A stretch of 64,000 bases of DNA from Ephydatia muelleri (lineage: Eukaryota; Porifera; Demospongiae; Spongillida; Spongillidae), in assembly GCA_013339895.1 (NCBI GenBank), contig JABACO010000009.1:1963797-2027796 (forward strand), given 5' to 3'. The position numbers and the translations under genes were made by a program. Numbering within the stretch: position 1 is the first letter of the stretch; each line of letters begins with the position of its first letter. Positions 22,640 through 33,360 of this stretch are shown piece by piece. The notes beneath the pieces were generated by a model that did no database searches, had not been told where the DNA came from, and saw only the letters and a list, made by a program, of their open reading frames with translations.

Positions 22640-25600
22640 ATGGCAGAAATTGAACCATCAGAAGAAACTTGCTCACTGCACACTTGCTCTAGTTCACGGA
22701 AGCAGTATCTCAGGGGAAAGGTACCCATTCCTAGAACTACGCTTTGGAGGTCTGGATATAGGAAACAACTCCGATCTCTCAAAGGTATACATGTGTATAT
22801 GTAATTTTATTAAATACCACCCGATCGGATTTTCAATCGTATGCTATAGGTGCGCGGTGGACGTACTTGTTGCTTTTCTAAGTCTTGTACATGCAGTAAA
22901 TAAATCAACCACAGATTACGTGGTGCAAATGTCACCGGTATTAATTATTATAATTTTAGAGATTAATTTTAGTACTCCGTACTCATATAGGCGTTTGATC
23001 ATTCCAATGGGCAATTCCATTTATTACCTGCATTAGGCTACATCCATTCGCATAAAAAGCACAAACATGAATTACTTAGGCTATGCCAATCAATGAATAA
23101 GCTTTGACAATTGTTACTTCAATGGACAAATTAATAGTGAAAGTGCCCTAGGGCACTTTCACTATTAATTTGGCTTAGTTGTATATTATGAATTTAAAGA
23201 TGTTTTCAATTATGTGTTTCTTCAAAAATTTATCAGAAAAGACAGAAAAAGGTAGAAAACTGTACTGTCGTGACCCTTTCATGCCTGTTCCTCGCCAAAC
23301 GTTGCATAATTGGAGAGCTGCAGAAGAAGGTATGAAAATATTTGGTAGCATCATTGCTTTATAGATGAAAATTGGTAGTGCTGCTCTTTTGCTTGTGTGA
23401 CTCTTCAATTCATAAGACCCTTCCCTCAATATAGAAACGTCTGTACAAGATATGGCCGAGGTTCCTGAGATTATTGCCTCTTTGGATGGTATAAAATTTG
23501 CTACATGTAGTTCATTATTTTTTATGATTTCTCCATTGGATATGGTGTTTGTTAATGATTTATTAATTAATTTCATGCAAACCACTACCATTAGTGGATC
23601 AACAGCAAAGTGGTGTGAGAGAAAATAAGGAGACTGTTGTACATGAGAGCCTGGAAGGAGAGGGGTTTGAAGGTATGTTGTTTAAAGATAAAGAATTTGA
23701 ATTTCTTTTAAACAATCATGTACTGTTGTGTTCTATATAAGATATCTCAGAGAGGAGTAGTGTTGAATCCATTAAAGATGTTGAAGATGAAGATGGTGGT
23801 GGTTGTGGTGGTTTTATTGCTGAAGGAAGTTGGGAGAGTCATAGTGATGAGGAGTATAGTGGTGGAGATGTTGGTATTAGGAATGATTCTGGTAGTAGTG
23901 ATGGTAGCAGTGATTATAGTAGCAATGAGGGAGGTGATTCAAGTGATGATGTGTGTAGTGATGAGGTTTTTGTTGGTGATGGGGTTGCTGTTGGTGGTGG
24001 AGGTGATTCAAGTGATGATATAGGTGGTGATGGGAGTGGGTGGAGGTAGTGATTGGGGTGCTGATGGTGGGAATGATAGTTGTGGTATTGGTAGGGGTGG
24101 TGGAGGTGATGGACATGATGGGAATGATGGTGAAGATGAAGGCGATAAAAATTCTTTTCAAGATGCAGAGCAAATTACACATCCTCAGAGTAAGTTTATG
24201 CACTGAGATACAATTGTGTAATTATTTATATCCTCTAGGGCCATTGTATGCAGGAGCAGCTGTAACTAGAAAAGAGAGTTGCCTTGTAATCAATCAATAT
24301 GCAGTTGCACATCGTTTAACAGAAAGTAGCATTATGCAACTTTTGGATCTTGTTGAATTACATTGCTCGCCTCAAAACTGCTGCCCAAGAACGATCCACA
24401 AACTCAGAAAAGATCTTGATGTTACTCAAGGAATAGATCATTATCAGTACTGTTCTGTTTGTTTAGAAGAAATTCCCATGGCTGAAAAGAAATGCTGCAG
24501 GCAACAATGCAAGGGTTCAACTGTCTGTAACTTTGTGATCCTTCCATTTGAAGACCATCTCTTGCAGTTGTGTGAAGGTATATATGTGATATCTATATGA
24601 AGGTATTTAAAAATGTTATATACTCTTTAGAAAACTGGGATAAACTGCAGTACCCATTTACTAGACGTCAGGAGACAGATATGCAGCATGATCTTCAAGA
24701 TGGCAGCAAATACAGAGCCTTAATGCAGCCTGGCAAATTCCTATCTGTACCAGAACACATTGGGCTTATATTATGCAGTGATGGAATCCCTGTGTTTAAA
24801 TCCTCAGGTAACTATTATAAAATTCTAATATGCATGCATAAATGAAATTATAATTTTCTATAGGACTTCAACTGTGGCCTATAGAATTGTGCATTGCAAA
24901 CCTTCCGCCGGAAATACGGTACAATGTGCAATATCTTTTGGTTGGTGGATTATGGCTTGGTTCAGTGAAGCCTGACATGAATAAGATACTGAAACCTATT
25001 CTGACTAGAATTAAGAAACTGGAAGACTCTGAGAAAATAATTAGAACTAAAGTTGGTAATAAAAAGCTAAAAGCCAAGTTAATACTGGCAACATTCGACC
25101 TCATTGCTAAAGCTATGGCAATGAACTTGACACAATTCAATGGAAAATATGGATGTCCTTACTGCTTGGACATAGGAACATATGAACAGCATAGGACTAT
25201 TTATCTGCCTAATGATTTGCATGAACCACGCATCTTCAGTGATGTTATTTTATGGGCAACAATGGCACAAGAAATGGAAGAACCTGTGTATGGAGTTTTT
25301 GGACCATCAGTGTTGTCTGACCTGATTGATTTAATTTTATGCATCCCTGTAGACTATATGCATGCAATTTTGGAAGGTTTGGCAAAGCAATTTATGAAGT
25401 ACTGGTTTGGATCAGAGTTCAGCACTTATGTATTCAACATAAGAAAGTTTTTGAAAGAGATTGACAAACGATTGCTTAGAATGAAGCCACCACATGCTTT
25501 TAGACATTAATAGCTTAAGCTTTTGGAAAGCATCAGAATTAAGAGCATGGCTGCTATATTATTCTATACCAGCTATGAAGGATTATTTGCCACAACCTTA

Positions 25601-26504
25601 CATAAATCATTGGTGTCTTCTGGTTTGTGCAATGCACATTTTACTTAATGCATCTATTTCCAGCAATGATCTTCACCTAGCTTCAGAATATCTGAAAGCA
25701 TTTTATGAAAAAGCCCCTGAGCTGTATCCTAGCATTGTTTGTACAGCGAATTTGCACAGTGTCATTCATATAAGCCAGTTTGTAAAGGATTGGGGCCCAC
25801 TGTGGTGCTACTCCACATTTGGATACGAAAATTTAAATGGATTCTTGCTGAGGCAATGTCATGGCACTGGCAATGTGCTGCCTCAAGTTTGTCGATCCCT
25901 TATAATTCGCCAAAAACTTAACCAGACTGCTAGTGATGTTCAAAATGATCGTTTACAGGAGTACTTACATAAATATGACCACACATTCTCTCAGCCAAAT
26001 TCTTCAAAGGTGATAAAAGTACTATATACAAATTTTGACGCTGATGAGAAAAGGGCTCTCCAATGCATTAACATTGTACATGTACCAACTGCATCTGTAA
26101 CAACAGTCAACAGACTAAAGTTTGGACTTCAAATGCTACACATCCGAAACAAAGAAACTAAACGAAACAGTTCAGTATGTGAAGTAAGATACACTGAAAA
26201 TGCAGCAAGTTTTGAACTTCTCTTCATATCTGTTCGTCGGATATGCATGATAAACAATGTCTGGTATGCAATCGGGGATGTTTTTGATAAAACAAATGAG
26301 AAAATACTGGATTGTGAGGATGGAGTTTTGTGTGCTCATCAACATATTGAAAAATATATGCATAAAGTGAAGAAGGTGTCTCTGACAAAGAAAACTATTG
26401 CGGTTTCAATTAATAATATTATAAGTGTTTGTGTTCATATCGCTTTGAAGTATTCTCCCACAGATTACATTTTCCTGCAGCCCAACGAATATGAACACCA
26501 TTGA
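22640..26504 (+). CDS. TNP2-type (CACTA/EnSpm) transposase gene, eight exons, two frame breaks
   Basis: Exons: 22640-22784 (MAEIEPSEETCS...VPIPRTTLWRSGYRK), 23237-23329 (YCRDPFMPVPRQTLHNWRAA), 23435-23488, 23595-23672, 23742-24189 (acidic, Gly/Ser/Asp-rich), 24239-24577 (PLYAGAAVTRKESCLVIN... with a Cys cluster YCSVCLEE...KKCCRQQCKG), 24631-24807 (SKYRAL...FLSVPEHIGLILCSDGIPVF), 24864-26504. Conserved TNP2/DUF4218 signs are SDGIPVFKSS (first acid), GCPYC, IPVDYMHAILEG, KPPH.F, FWKASELRAWLLYYS and WGPLWCYSTFGYEN.NG. Exons 1 to 5 join in phase 1. A one-base shift in the Gly/Asp tract near 24030 and another near 25500 (KPPHAF to DINSLSFWKAS) break the frame. The rest is open for 336 codons. Recent loss or sequence error are both possible. 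Confidence 0.75.
23131..23170. repeat. Perfect 40-bp palindrome in the first intron of the transposase gene
   Basis: The two halves, ttaatagtgaaagtgccc and its complement, meet at tagggc. It would form a perfect hairpin in the intron RNA or a cruciform in DNA. Confidence 0.9.
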
Positions 26505-26629
26505 CCTATGCTAAAGTTACCTGTGCATTATCATTCATTGTTTTTCATGTACATGTATATGCATTATAGTCTGTTTACATGCAATTCATATCTTCGTATT
26601 GAACTTTTCCATTTCTTACACGATCTTGT

Positions 26630-26765
26630 CTAATCTTACATGAATCTTACATATTACTTTAAATCTTATAACGTTCTTATAAAATCTTATACGATCTTAG
26701 TACTACTTTAAATCTTATAACGTTCTTATAAAATCTTATAAGATCTTAGTAAGAATTTTTGGCTG
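26630..26765. repeat. Right sub-terminal repeats of the CACTA-like element
   Basis: A 46-bp unit (actttaaatcttataacgtt...aaaatcttat) occurs twice, with several aatcttac / gatcttag motifs, mirroring the left side. Confidence 0.8.
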
Positions 26766-27009
26766 GGTAGATCCTGATGGGAAGCTTTTAATACCCCTAG
26801 CTGTGTGGGATGCTCCTCCCGTAGTCATGGTGACCCCTCTTTACTAAAACCCGTTCATCCACCACTGTGTTACATATGATATGTATTGTGTACCTGATCC
26901 TTATAATTTATGCAGGCACTCCCTCCTCCTCCCTCATGCTATCCAGAGATGCAGATAGAGGTACTTGAGATTGGCTGGGACATGTTGCTTGGCTGAGAGA
27001 ACAGATCAA

Positions 27010-28145
27010 TACGGTGGAACCCCTAAATCACTTTTGGGACTGTATTAAAGTATCAAGGTGTCCTATTTTCAGTGGCTTAGTATAAGTTGTTTGGGACCTA
27101 GAGATAGGGTCCTGTTTATCAAGGTGTCAGGAAGTCTGCACTCCATTACGAAGAACATGAGGTCTACCTGTGGTGACCACTGCACATGGTCCAATTGTAG
27201 ATCAACAACCTCCTCAGGTACAAGCTATGTGGGGTGTTTCTACAACTTGGCTTCGTAGGACTGTATTTGCATTGCCAAAGGACGTAGCATTCCACTGTAT
27301 CACGGAACAAATGGTATGGCATGTGTGTAAAGGTGTGACATGAGAGGGTGGTGATGTTTCATGCACCATGCAGTGACATGCATACTTTGTACATGCAATT
27401 ATACGTTTCACATACACATGTTTCAGTATGCATATCTGATATTGAACACAGGCATACAAGCAGGCAATAAACAGTAATCTTATAACATGGTCTGCTTTTA
27501 GCCTATACAACATAAAAACAATTACCCATTACACACTATGTTTATGTGTGTAGGCAATTAATAATCGCCATCTTTTTAAAGGTATGCAGTATGCAGTGAC
27601 TGTACTGTGTTATCAAGAGTGTGGAGAGAGGAGGGCATGAGATGAGAATTCAGCAATCAGAGGGAAGAAATTGATGAGTAAGTGAGCCCACTATGTAACC
27701 TTGAGGCCATCTTTACAGTGGAGCCTCTAAGGAGGATGTACAATGATATGATATATTACCACTGCACATGCACATTAGGATGATGGTGGTGTGGTGTTGG
27801 TGGGTCTGGAACAAGAATCACACAGAGTTCAAAACTGGAGTGAACTATCTGTTATAAGGTACATACCTCAGTGTGTTGTTCCAATCATGTCCAAAAGCTA
27901 CCAAATGACAATGCATGAGATGGCTGACCAAAAAGAACTTGCAAATCTGTTGTCCTGCCAAACACCGACAAATCTGTTGTGATGAGATGCTTTGCACATC
28001 TAATAGTGCACATCTAAATAGTGCACACCTTCCATTGCCTTTCCTGTTTGCAATGTTAACAATACAGCTCCTGAAATAAGGACACCTCGATAAACAGGAC
28101 ACTTTAATACAGTCCCAAAAGTGTCCACATTTATTAGAGGCCACT
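27010..28145. mobile_element. Tc1/mariner- or MITE-like element with gtggaaccyctaaa ends
   Basis: 27013-27090 (ctaaatcacttttgggactg, tattaaagtatcaaggtgtcc) matches the complement of 28070-28140 (ggacacctcgataaac, tttaatacagtcccaaaagtg). A further short copy (acagtggagcctctaagga) is at 27722. No long frame is present between the ends; the 63-99-codon frames look random. Confidence 0.5.
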
Positions 28146-28296
28146 TACAGAAACCCCACAAAATGAACCTCAGTGGAAAACTATTATTCACACCCGCATG
28201 AATTCGCTTAACACTAACTATTTACTTGGCAACTTCTCCTATAAAAGCAGCTACATGTATAAAAGTTTTATTTAGATGTAAAATTTCTGTGATACA

Positions 28297-28560
28297 ATGA
28301 GCTCCGAGAATCCTTCCCTTTCAAACTCTGATGCGTGCGCCGAATGCACGATGAGCTTCAACGGAAACGTCCGACTCACAGTTCACGTGGACGTGAGAAA
28401 GGTTAGTGCTTGCATCTTTAATATGTGCATGCATGTCAAAATGAGCTTCGCCAAGAACAGAACACAACACACCAGACGGATACTGCCGAATGCAGCATCG
28501 AATGTACGGACGCAGGTCCAAACCAAGGAGATATTGTTGTAGCGAACAATTCTACATTTC
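28297..28560 (+). pseudogene. Small gene-like family copy 2
   Basis: It starts MSSENPSLSNSDACAECTMS, with VRLTVHVDVRK before a gttagt donor-like site, like the 13053 copy (SPDACVKCEVS). After the putative intron it reads KNRTQHTRR and, in a shifted frame, ECSIECTDAGPNQGDIVV, matching the C..CTDAEPNDGDVIV part of copy 1. The frame change at about 28480 suggests that this copy is broken. Confidence 0.4.
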
Positions 28561-28829
28561 CTATCCACTATTATCTGTACATCCTCCGAAGAGTATAGAG
28601 CGAACTTGTGTTACTGATAATATGAATTGTAATTGTATATGAGATTAATACGTACATGTATGCAAATGTTCTGGCCCGGATCTGAGTAGTAGTACGTACG
28701 CGTGCGTGGACCAGCTAGCTACGTAGCGTTACCATCGCGCACTAGCGCTAATTAGTCCACACGATCGAGTTAAAACTGTCATCTTCGATCGAAGTCGTAA
28801 CTGTTTTATTTGAGGCACGTACATGTATC

Positions 28830-29010
28830 CGAAAGTACTATTAAGCGACGTTTGGCAGAGTGGTTTTGTAGTCTTGTAAACGGGGCCAATCAACACTATT
28901 TAACGCGCGAATCCCAAGTGTTGGCGCAATTAGTATGTGCAGTGTGCACTGCAGACCACTGCTTGATGGAGTTGTCCACCACAGACATTTATCAATCTCA
29001 ATTCTGAGTG
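28830..29010 (+). other. Short frame with possible HTH-like start (VSESTIKRRLAEW)
   Basis: The frame reads MRHVHVSESTIKRRLAEWF and then unrecognised sequence. The start resembles the helix-turn-helix seen in integrase-core transposons (VSE.TVKRR). The rest does not continue that family. It could be chance. Confidence 0.2.
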
Positions 29011-29124
29011 TTCTCTTGCCGAATATGGAGCGATCTGTTCTACCATGAACACGCAAAACCATAGATTATATACGCTATGGCAAAACCAAGTTCAACTGAT
29101 AACTGCGTTTGTATCGAAAAGGTC

Positions 29125-29473
29125 ATATGGAACGTTCTATGAGAAAATGACCCTTGTGGATTTTTTCAAGTTTTCAAATGTACTACTAGGTACTAAAACC
29201 CTCTACAAAACGGCTCTTACGCACTTAAAGTTGGACTATCCGTCATGAAGTACTAAAGCACTGAATTTTTAATTAGGCGTACATTTCAATGGCAACGGTC
29301 GGTCAACTTCCATTGCTTGTTCTACAACTAACTATACAATAATGACTTCATGACGGATAGTCCAACTTTAAGCACGTAAGAGCCGTTTTGTAGAGGGTTT
29401 TAGTACCTAGTAGAAAATTTCTAAATTTGAAAACTTGAAAAAAATCCACAAGGGTCATTTTCTCATAAAACGT
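29125..29473. mobile_element. Foldback element, arms of about 130 bp
   Basis: 29125-29253 (gacccttgtggattttttcaag...cggatagtccaac...) is repeated in reverse complement at 29342-29473. The 88-bp centre is unrelated. The arms are nearly identical, suggesting recent origin. It lies immediately before the hAT fragment. Confidence 0.8.
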
Positions 29474-29504
29474 TTATTTGGAGCTACAACTTTGGAGAGA
29501 TAGG

Positions 29505-29826
29505 TGGTCGAGGTGCAGCACCAAGATACCTCATGGGCTGTAGAGGTGTGTTATAAGCAGTTGTTTCCTAATGTGCACCATTTGCTCCAGTGACAAGCTG
29601 TGAGGTTGAGCGTTCTTTCTCTGTATTTCGCAGGGTCAAAACTGTTATTCGTTCATGTATGGGTGAAGAGAGGTTGTCATCCTTGTGTCTGATGCATATC
29701 CACTATGAGGTGCATATTAATAGTCATATTGTGGTAGAGGAATTCATCCGGAAGCAACCTCGCCGCCTCTTTTTATCTCTTTATCACAAGGAAAGTAACT
29801 CAAAAGTGTTTTCATATGTTGTGTAA
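29505..29826 (+). pseudogene. hAT transposase C-terminal dimerisation fragment
   Basis: The frame 29590-29826 reads TSCEVERSFSVFRRVKTVIR, SCMGEERLSSLCLMHIHYE, then FIRKQPRRLF. This is the hAT dimerisation block (vtscecERSFS.lrrvKt.lRs.m..eRls.L.l...h). The preceding LFPNVHHLL (about 29550-29580), in another frame, is the usual block just upstream, so the fragment is frameshifted. Nothing else of the transposase is found nearby. Confidence 0.7.
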
Positions 29827-30639
29827 TATTGTGACTGAAATGAAGCATTTATATCTACAGTATATGATACATGTACAGTGTGCACATTTCACCACAAGCG
29901 ATAGGTCCGGCGCATATGGCAACTTTGGTCGCATCTATTAACGTGTCTAACCGCATGTTGCATGTGTGCGAATAGATTTCTTGTCGTGCAATTAATTACA
30001 AATTAATATAATGCTATGTATTGCCAGAATAGTTTTCATTTAGATACATAAATCAAAAGCTTCCGCGCTTCGTGCAGGAGGGGGCCCCCTCCCGCACCCA
30101 CCCCCTTTTGAAGACCCATGCCCACTTTCATCTTTGACGAATTCACAACCAATGTTTACATGCCAACCAAATGGTGTAACACAAGCACTAAACGGATTGT
30201 GCTTCAATTAGAATCAAAAAGTCTATTTCATTGCTTCATGAAATTAAAGAATTCTATTCAAGCATTCAATTCCGCCCCTTTTGCTGTTCATCTTAGGTGC
30301 ATGCAAGGATTAAGCACACTAGAATTGCTGAAGTCTGTGGTGCATGTTATTAGTTTCCAATCCCTCTATTATATTTTCTCTGGTAACAGTGTCCATGGTT
30401 CGTACATTACTTATTAGGCATTTTGGGTCAGAGTATCAGAAAACGATTTGTTAACCACGCCACAACGTGTGCTCCAAAGACCTTCATCCTAACAACACTT
30501 GAGTATGATCTTACATTCTTCATTTGAGCACTATGAATCTTGATGCTTAGTACATACCTGCATTACTAGACACACACATCGCACATGCACACATGAGTAA
30601 CACACACATATGTGCACACACATAAGCACACGAATACAT

Positions 30640-30682
<43 letters not shown>

Positions 30683-30685
30683 CAC
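30640..30685. repeat. (CA)n microsatellite
   Basis: A CA run preceded by an imperfect CA-rich stretch from 30570. Confidence 0.95.
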
Positions 30686-30698
30686 AAAAGATGGTCAC

Positions 30699-30772
30699 TC
30701 ACTCAATGCATGGACAGAGTGACTTGTAACTCTTCACTGAGGTGGTCTCAGGAAAGTTTGACAGAACCGGAA
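30699..30772 (-). pseudogene. NBAS: NBAS copy B exon (VLSNFPETTS)
   Basis: The minus strand reads PVLSNFPETTSVKSYKSLCP and ends in gag|tgagtg. Human NBAS has LAILSNFPETTSPHEYSVLLPE at the corresponding point, upstream of the segment seen at 19.1 kb. It is placed correctly for copy B, although about 340 residues' worth of expected exons between it and the 31.7 kb exon are not visible. Confidence 0.65.
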
Positions 30773-30809
30773 GACTGGAAGTACGAGTAAACTATAAAGT
30801 CCTCAGTAT

Positions 30810-31480
30810 GGCACCTCCACACCTTCCCTATGGCACCTTCCTCCACACCATCCCTATGGCACCTCCACACCATCCCTACGGCACCTTCCTCCACACCATC
30901 CCTATGGCACCTTCACACAATCCCTATGGTACCTCCACACCATCCCTATGGTACCTTCCTCCACACCATCCCTATGGTACCTTCCTCCACACCATCCCTA
31001 TGGTACCTTCACACCATCCCTATGGTACCTTCCTCCACACCATCCCTATGGTACCTTCCTCCACACCATCCCTATGGTGGTAACTTCCTCCACACCATTC
31101 CTATGGTACCTTCACACCATCCCTATGGTACCTTCCTCCACACCATCCCTATGGTACCTTCCTCCACACCATCCCTATGGTACCTTCCTCCACACCATCC
31201 CTATGGCACCTTCCTCCACACCATCCCTATGGCACCTTCCTCCACACCATCCCTATGGTACCTTCACACCATCCCTATGGTACCTTCCTCCACACCATCC
31301 CTATGGTACCTTCCTCCACATCATCCTTATGGTACCTTCCTCCACACCATCCCTATGGTACCTTCCTCCACACCATCCCTATGGTACCTTCCTCCACACC
31401 ATCCCTATGGTACCTTCCTCCACACCATTCCTATGGTACCTTCTTCCACACCATCCCTATGGTACCTTCCTCCACACCAC
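30810..31480. repeat. Minisatellite, 26-bp unit (cacaccatccctatggtacc + ttcctc)
   Basis: About 25 units, some without the ttcctc segment and thus shorter (about 20 bp). Since 26 is not a multiple of 3 and the unit has no stop on the plus strand, all three frames stay open over the array and give repeats such as HHPYGTFLHTIPMVPSSTPS. I judge these frames to be non-genic. The array lies between NBAS copy B exons. Confidence 0.95.
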
Positions 31481-31743
31481 AAAATGAATCTACAAGCAGA
31501 TAGATTTTTAGCAGTTGGGGAACAGTACTACTAACTGGTTAAAACATAGTGACCATTTAACTTGTACCACTCTACCAGCTAACACAGTGCATCTGTACCT
31601 CAGCATAGGAACTAAAGATGCTAGCATCACACTGGAGTGCAGTAAGTACTAGCTGACATGGACCACAATACATGGAATTTAACATGGATTCCTGATACTT
31701 TTTCCTAACATCTCCAATAACTAATGTTAATACTAACGTGTAC

Positions 31744-31857
31744 CTCCAGCATGAAGAACTGGCCATTGTGAGCAGCTGTGATGGCATGACCCCTCTCAGG
31801 GGTGGAGCCCAACATGTTCTCCAGATTAGGGGTGTGGAGGAGAACCAGAGATCAGGG

Positions 31858-31948
<91 letters not shown>

Positions 31949-32047
31949 AGCACTAGTGATGTGAGAGGACTCATTTGCTCACATCGGCTACACCCACTTC
32001 CCCAGCTGTGTTGACCAGTATGAGGCACTGTGAGGGAATTACGGTGT
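31744..32047 (-). pseudogene. NBAS: NBAS copy B exons from the end of the N-terminal beta-propeller
   Basis: Exon 31983-32047 reads [20 protein letters not shown] with donor gtgagc, and exon 31744-31818 reads [20 protein letters not shown] and FFMLE with donor gtacac. Human NBAS has AVTLARCSGALTVSSVKTLKNLLG...PQVTATHDGGFLSLE there. The two exons join in phase. The intron between them contains the (CA)n run 31861-31945. The same pair, with a 2-base insertion, is at 55623-56321. There is no visible N-terminal part upstream, because the NBAS copy A 3' end lies only 1.3 kb away. Confidence 0.7.
31861..31945. repeat. (CA)n microsatellite, 85 bp
   Basis: Pure CA. The paralogous intron at 55740-56220 has expanded to about 480 bp of CA-rich variants. 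Confidence 0.97.
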
Positions 32048-32531
32048 CTGGTGGAGTGCCGTATGAAAATCTGTCCGACGGTAATTATTAATTCATCGCA
32101 TCAATGGCAGCGTGCAACCGTTATCGATTGCCCTTTAGCTTACGTGGTCCCCACACTTCTACACCGGCCCCAGTCCTTTATCATCTAACGGGAAGACAAG
32201 TCGCATTACATCACTAAGGATCGTTAGTGAGAGTCAAGACCCAAAGCATAAATAGAAGACACTTACCATATCCACTTTGCATATCAAAAATAAACTGTGC
32301 CGTGCTAATCTCTTCCTCAGACCTACATGACGTAACTATTATCGCTGTATACGTACGTCATGTAAGTAGAAGAAGAAAAAGTGACAAACGGATAATGGCA
32401 GGAAATACAACAGTCAAGAAGAGGCTAATTTATACCAAACAGAAATGATGACGCCTTCGAAGGTTGCTAGACCAAATTACAGATGTCCAACTATCAGACC
32501 TACCAACGACAATAATAGTCTGGGGACCGAC

Positions 32532-32641
32532 TGTAGTCTCGTGCCCAGACCCAATGCATCGCAGCGCTGCGGGTAGATTACATCACCACTACGCTTGCCC
32601 ACCCGCAGCTGCGATGAATGGGTCTGGGCACGAGACTAGAC
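32532..32641. mobile_element. MITE-like inverted repeat with agtctcgtgcccagaccc ends, copy 1
   Basis: The termini agtctcgtgcccagaccca and its complement tgggtctgggcacgagact enclose cgctgcgggtagattacatc and related sequence, an inverted repeat of about 110 bp. Related copies are at 56577-56656 and 62054-62365. Confidence 0.8.
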
Positions 32642-33360
32642 CTATGCAACCGTTAGTCGGGTCCCCAGACTACGACGAGAGGGACATAACAATGTGATAC
32701 ACATCACCTAAATAATGGCCAAAGGGGCCCCTTCATCTGCCTAGAGTATGTGAAATAAACACACTCTACCAATCCCAAGTTCAGAATTAAATTGAAATCG
32801 TGGCCAAATATTCAACGTCCCTGAATAAGTTCGGTTTTCATGATGAAATATTGCAGGGGTTATACTGAAATAACAGACTGCACAGACAAATACAGCACCT
32901 CAATCCCTATAAGATATGTTTTAAATGATAGCATAAATTACACAATATACAAATGCAAACATTATTATTAGGTTCGTGATTCCCGTTGAAATAGATTAGT
33001 GGCCCTCAAAATGACAAAGGTCAGCCTAGCTTGTAACAATTGCAAAAGTTGGCATGAGTTGACAATGATTGTTATGAGAAATCATTATTCCTTGACTATA
33101 AACTTCATCGTTGTTGGAATTTCTATTAGTTTTCACCATCATTATGCACACAACTGATACACAAATTTTAATAATAGATTATAAAACATGTACCAAATCT
33201 TGAGTTTTATTAAACCCAACCCTCAGCACACTATGATCTCTTTAGGGTGTTAGAAAGCTGATCAAATAAATCACATGGTTTCAAATGCTGCCAACATGTA
33301 CACAGAAAATTGTGTCATTTCCCACATGATGATGATGATGCACGGTTATTGCACCACACT

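Larger units (their letters stand above)
19258..26770. mobile_element. CACTA-like (EnSpm) DNA transposon, about 7.5 kb, with two divergent genes
   Basis: The ends are inverted repeats: ctacccaggcaaaaaaatctta at 19258 and the complement of taagaatttttggctgggtag at 26770. Within 200 bases of both ends are many copies of aagatctta / taagatctt in both orientations (19270-19460 and 26630-26760), as in CACTA sub-terminal repeats. Between them are a TNP2-type transposase gene on the plus strand and a BEN-domain-like gene on the minus strand, starting 93 bases apart. No clear target-site duplication is seen (gcc on the left, atc on the right). It sits in the order of NBAS copy B between the 30.7 kb and 19.1 kb exons. 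Confidence 0.75.

Noticed and set aside
26780-27010. Further NBAS exons between 26.8 and 30.7 kb
   Set aside because: I looked for matches to the region between the 30.7 and 19.1 kb exons and saw none that I could support.
30742-31534. Repetitive HHPYGTFLHTIP frames up to 234 codons
   Set aside because: Open in all three frames because of the 26-bp unit. No signal of a real protein is present.
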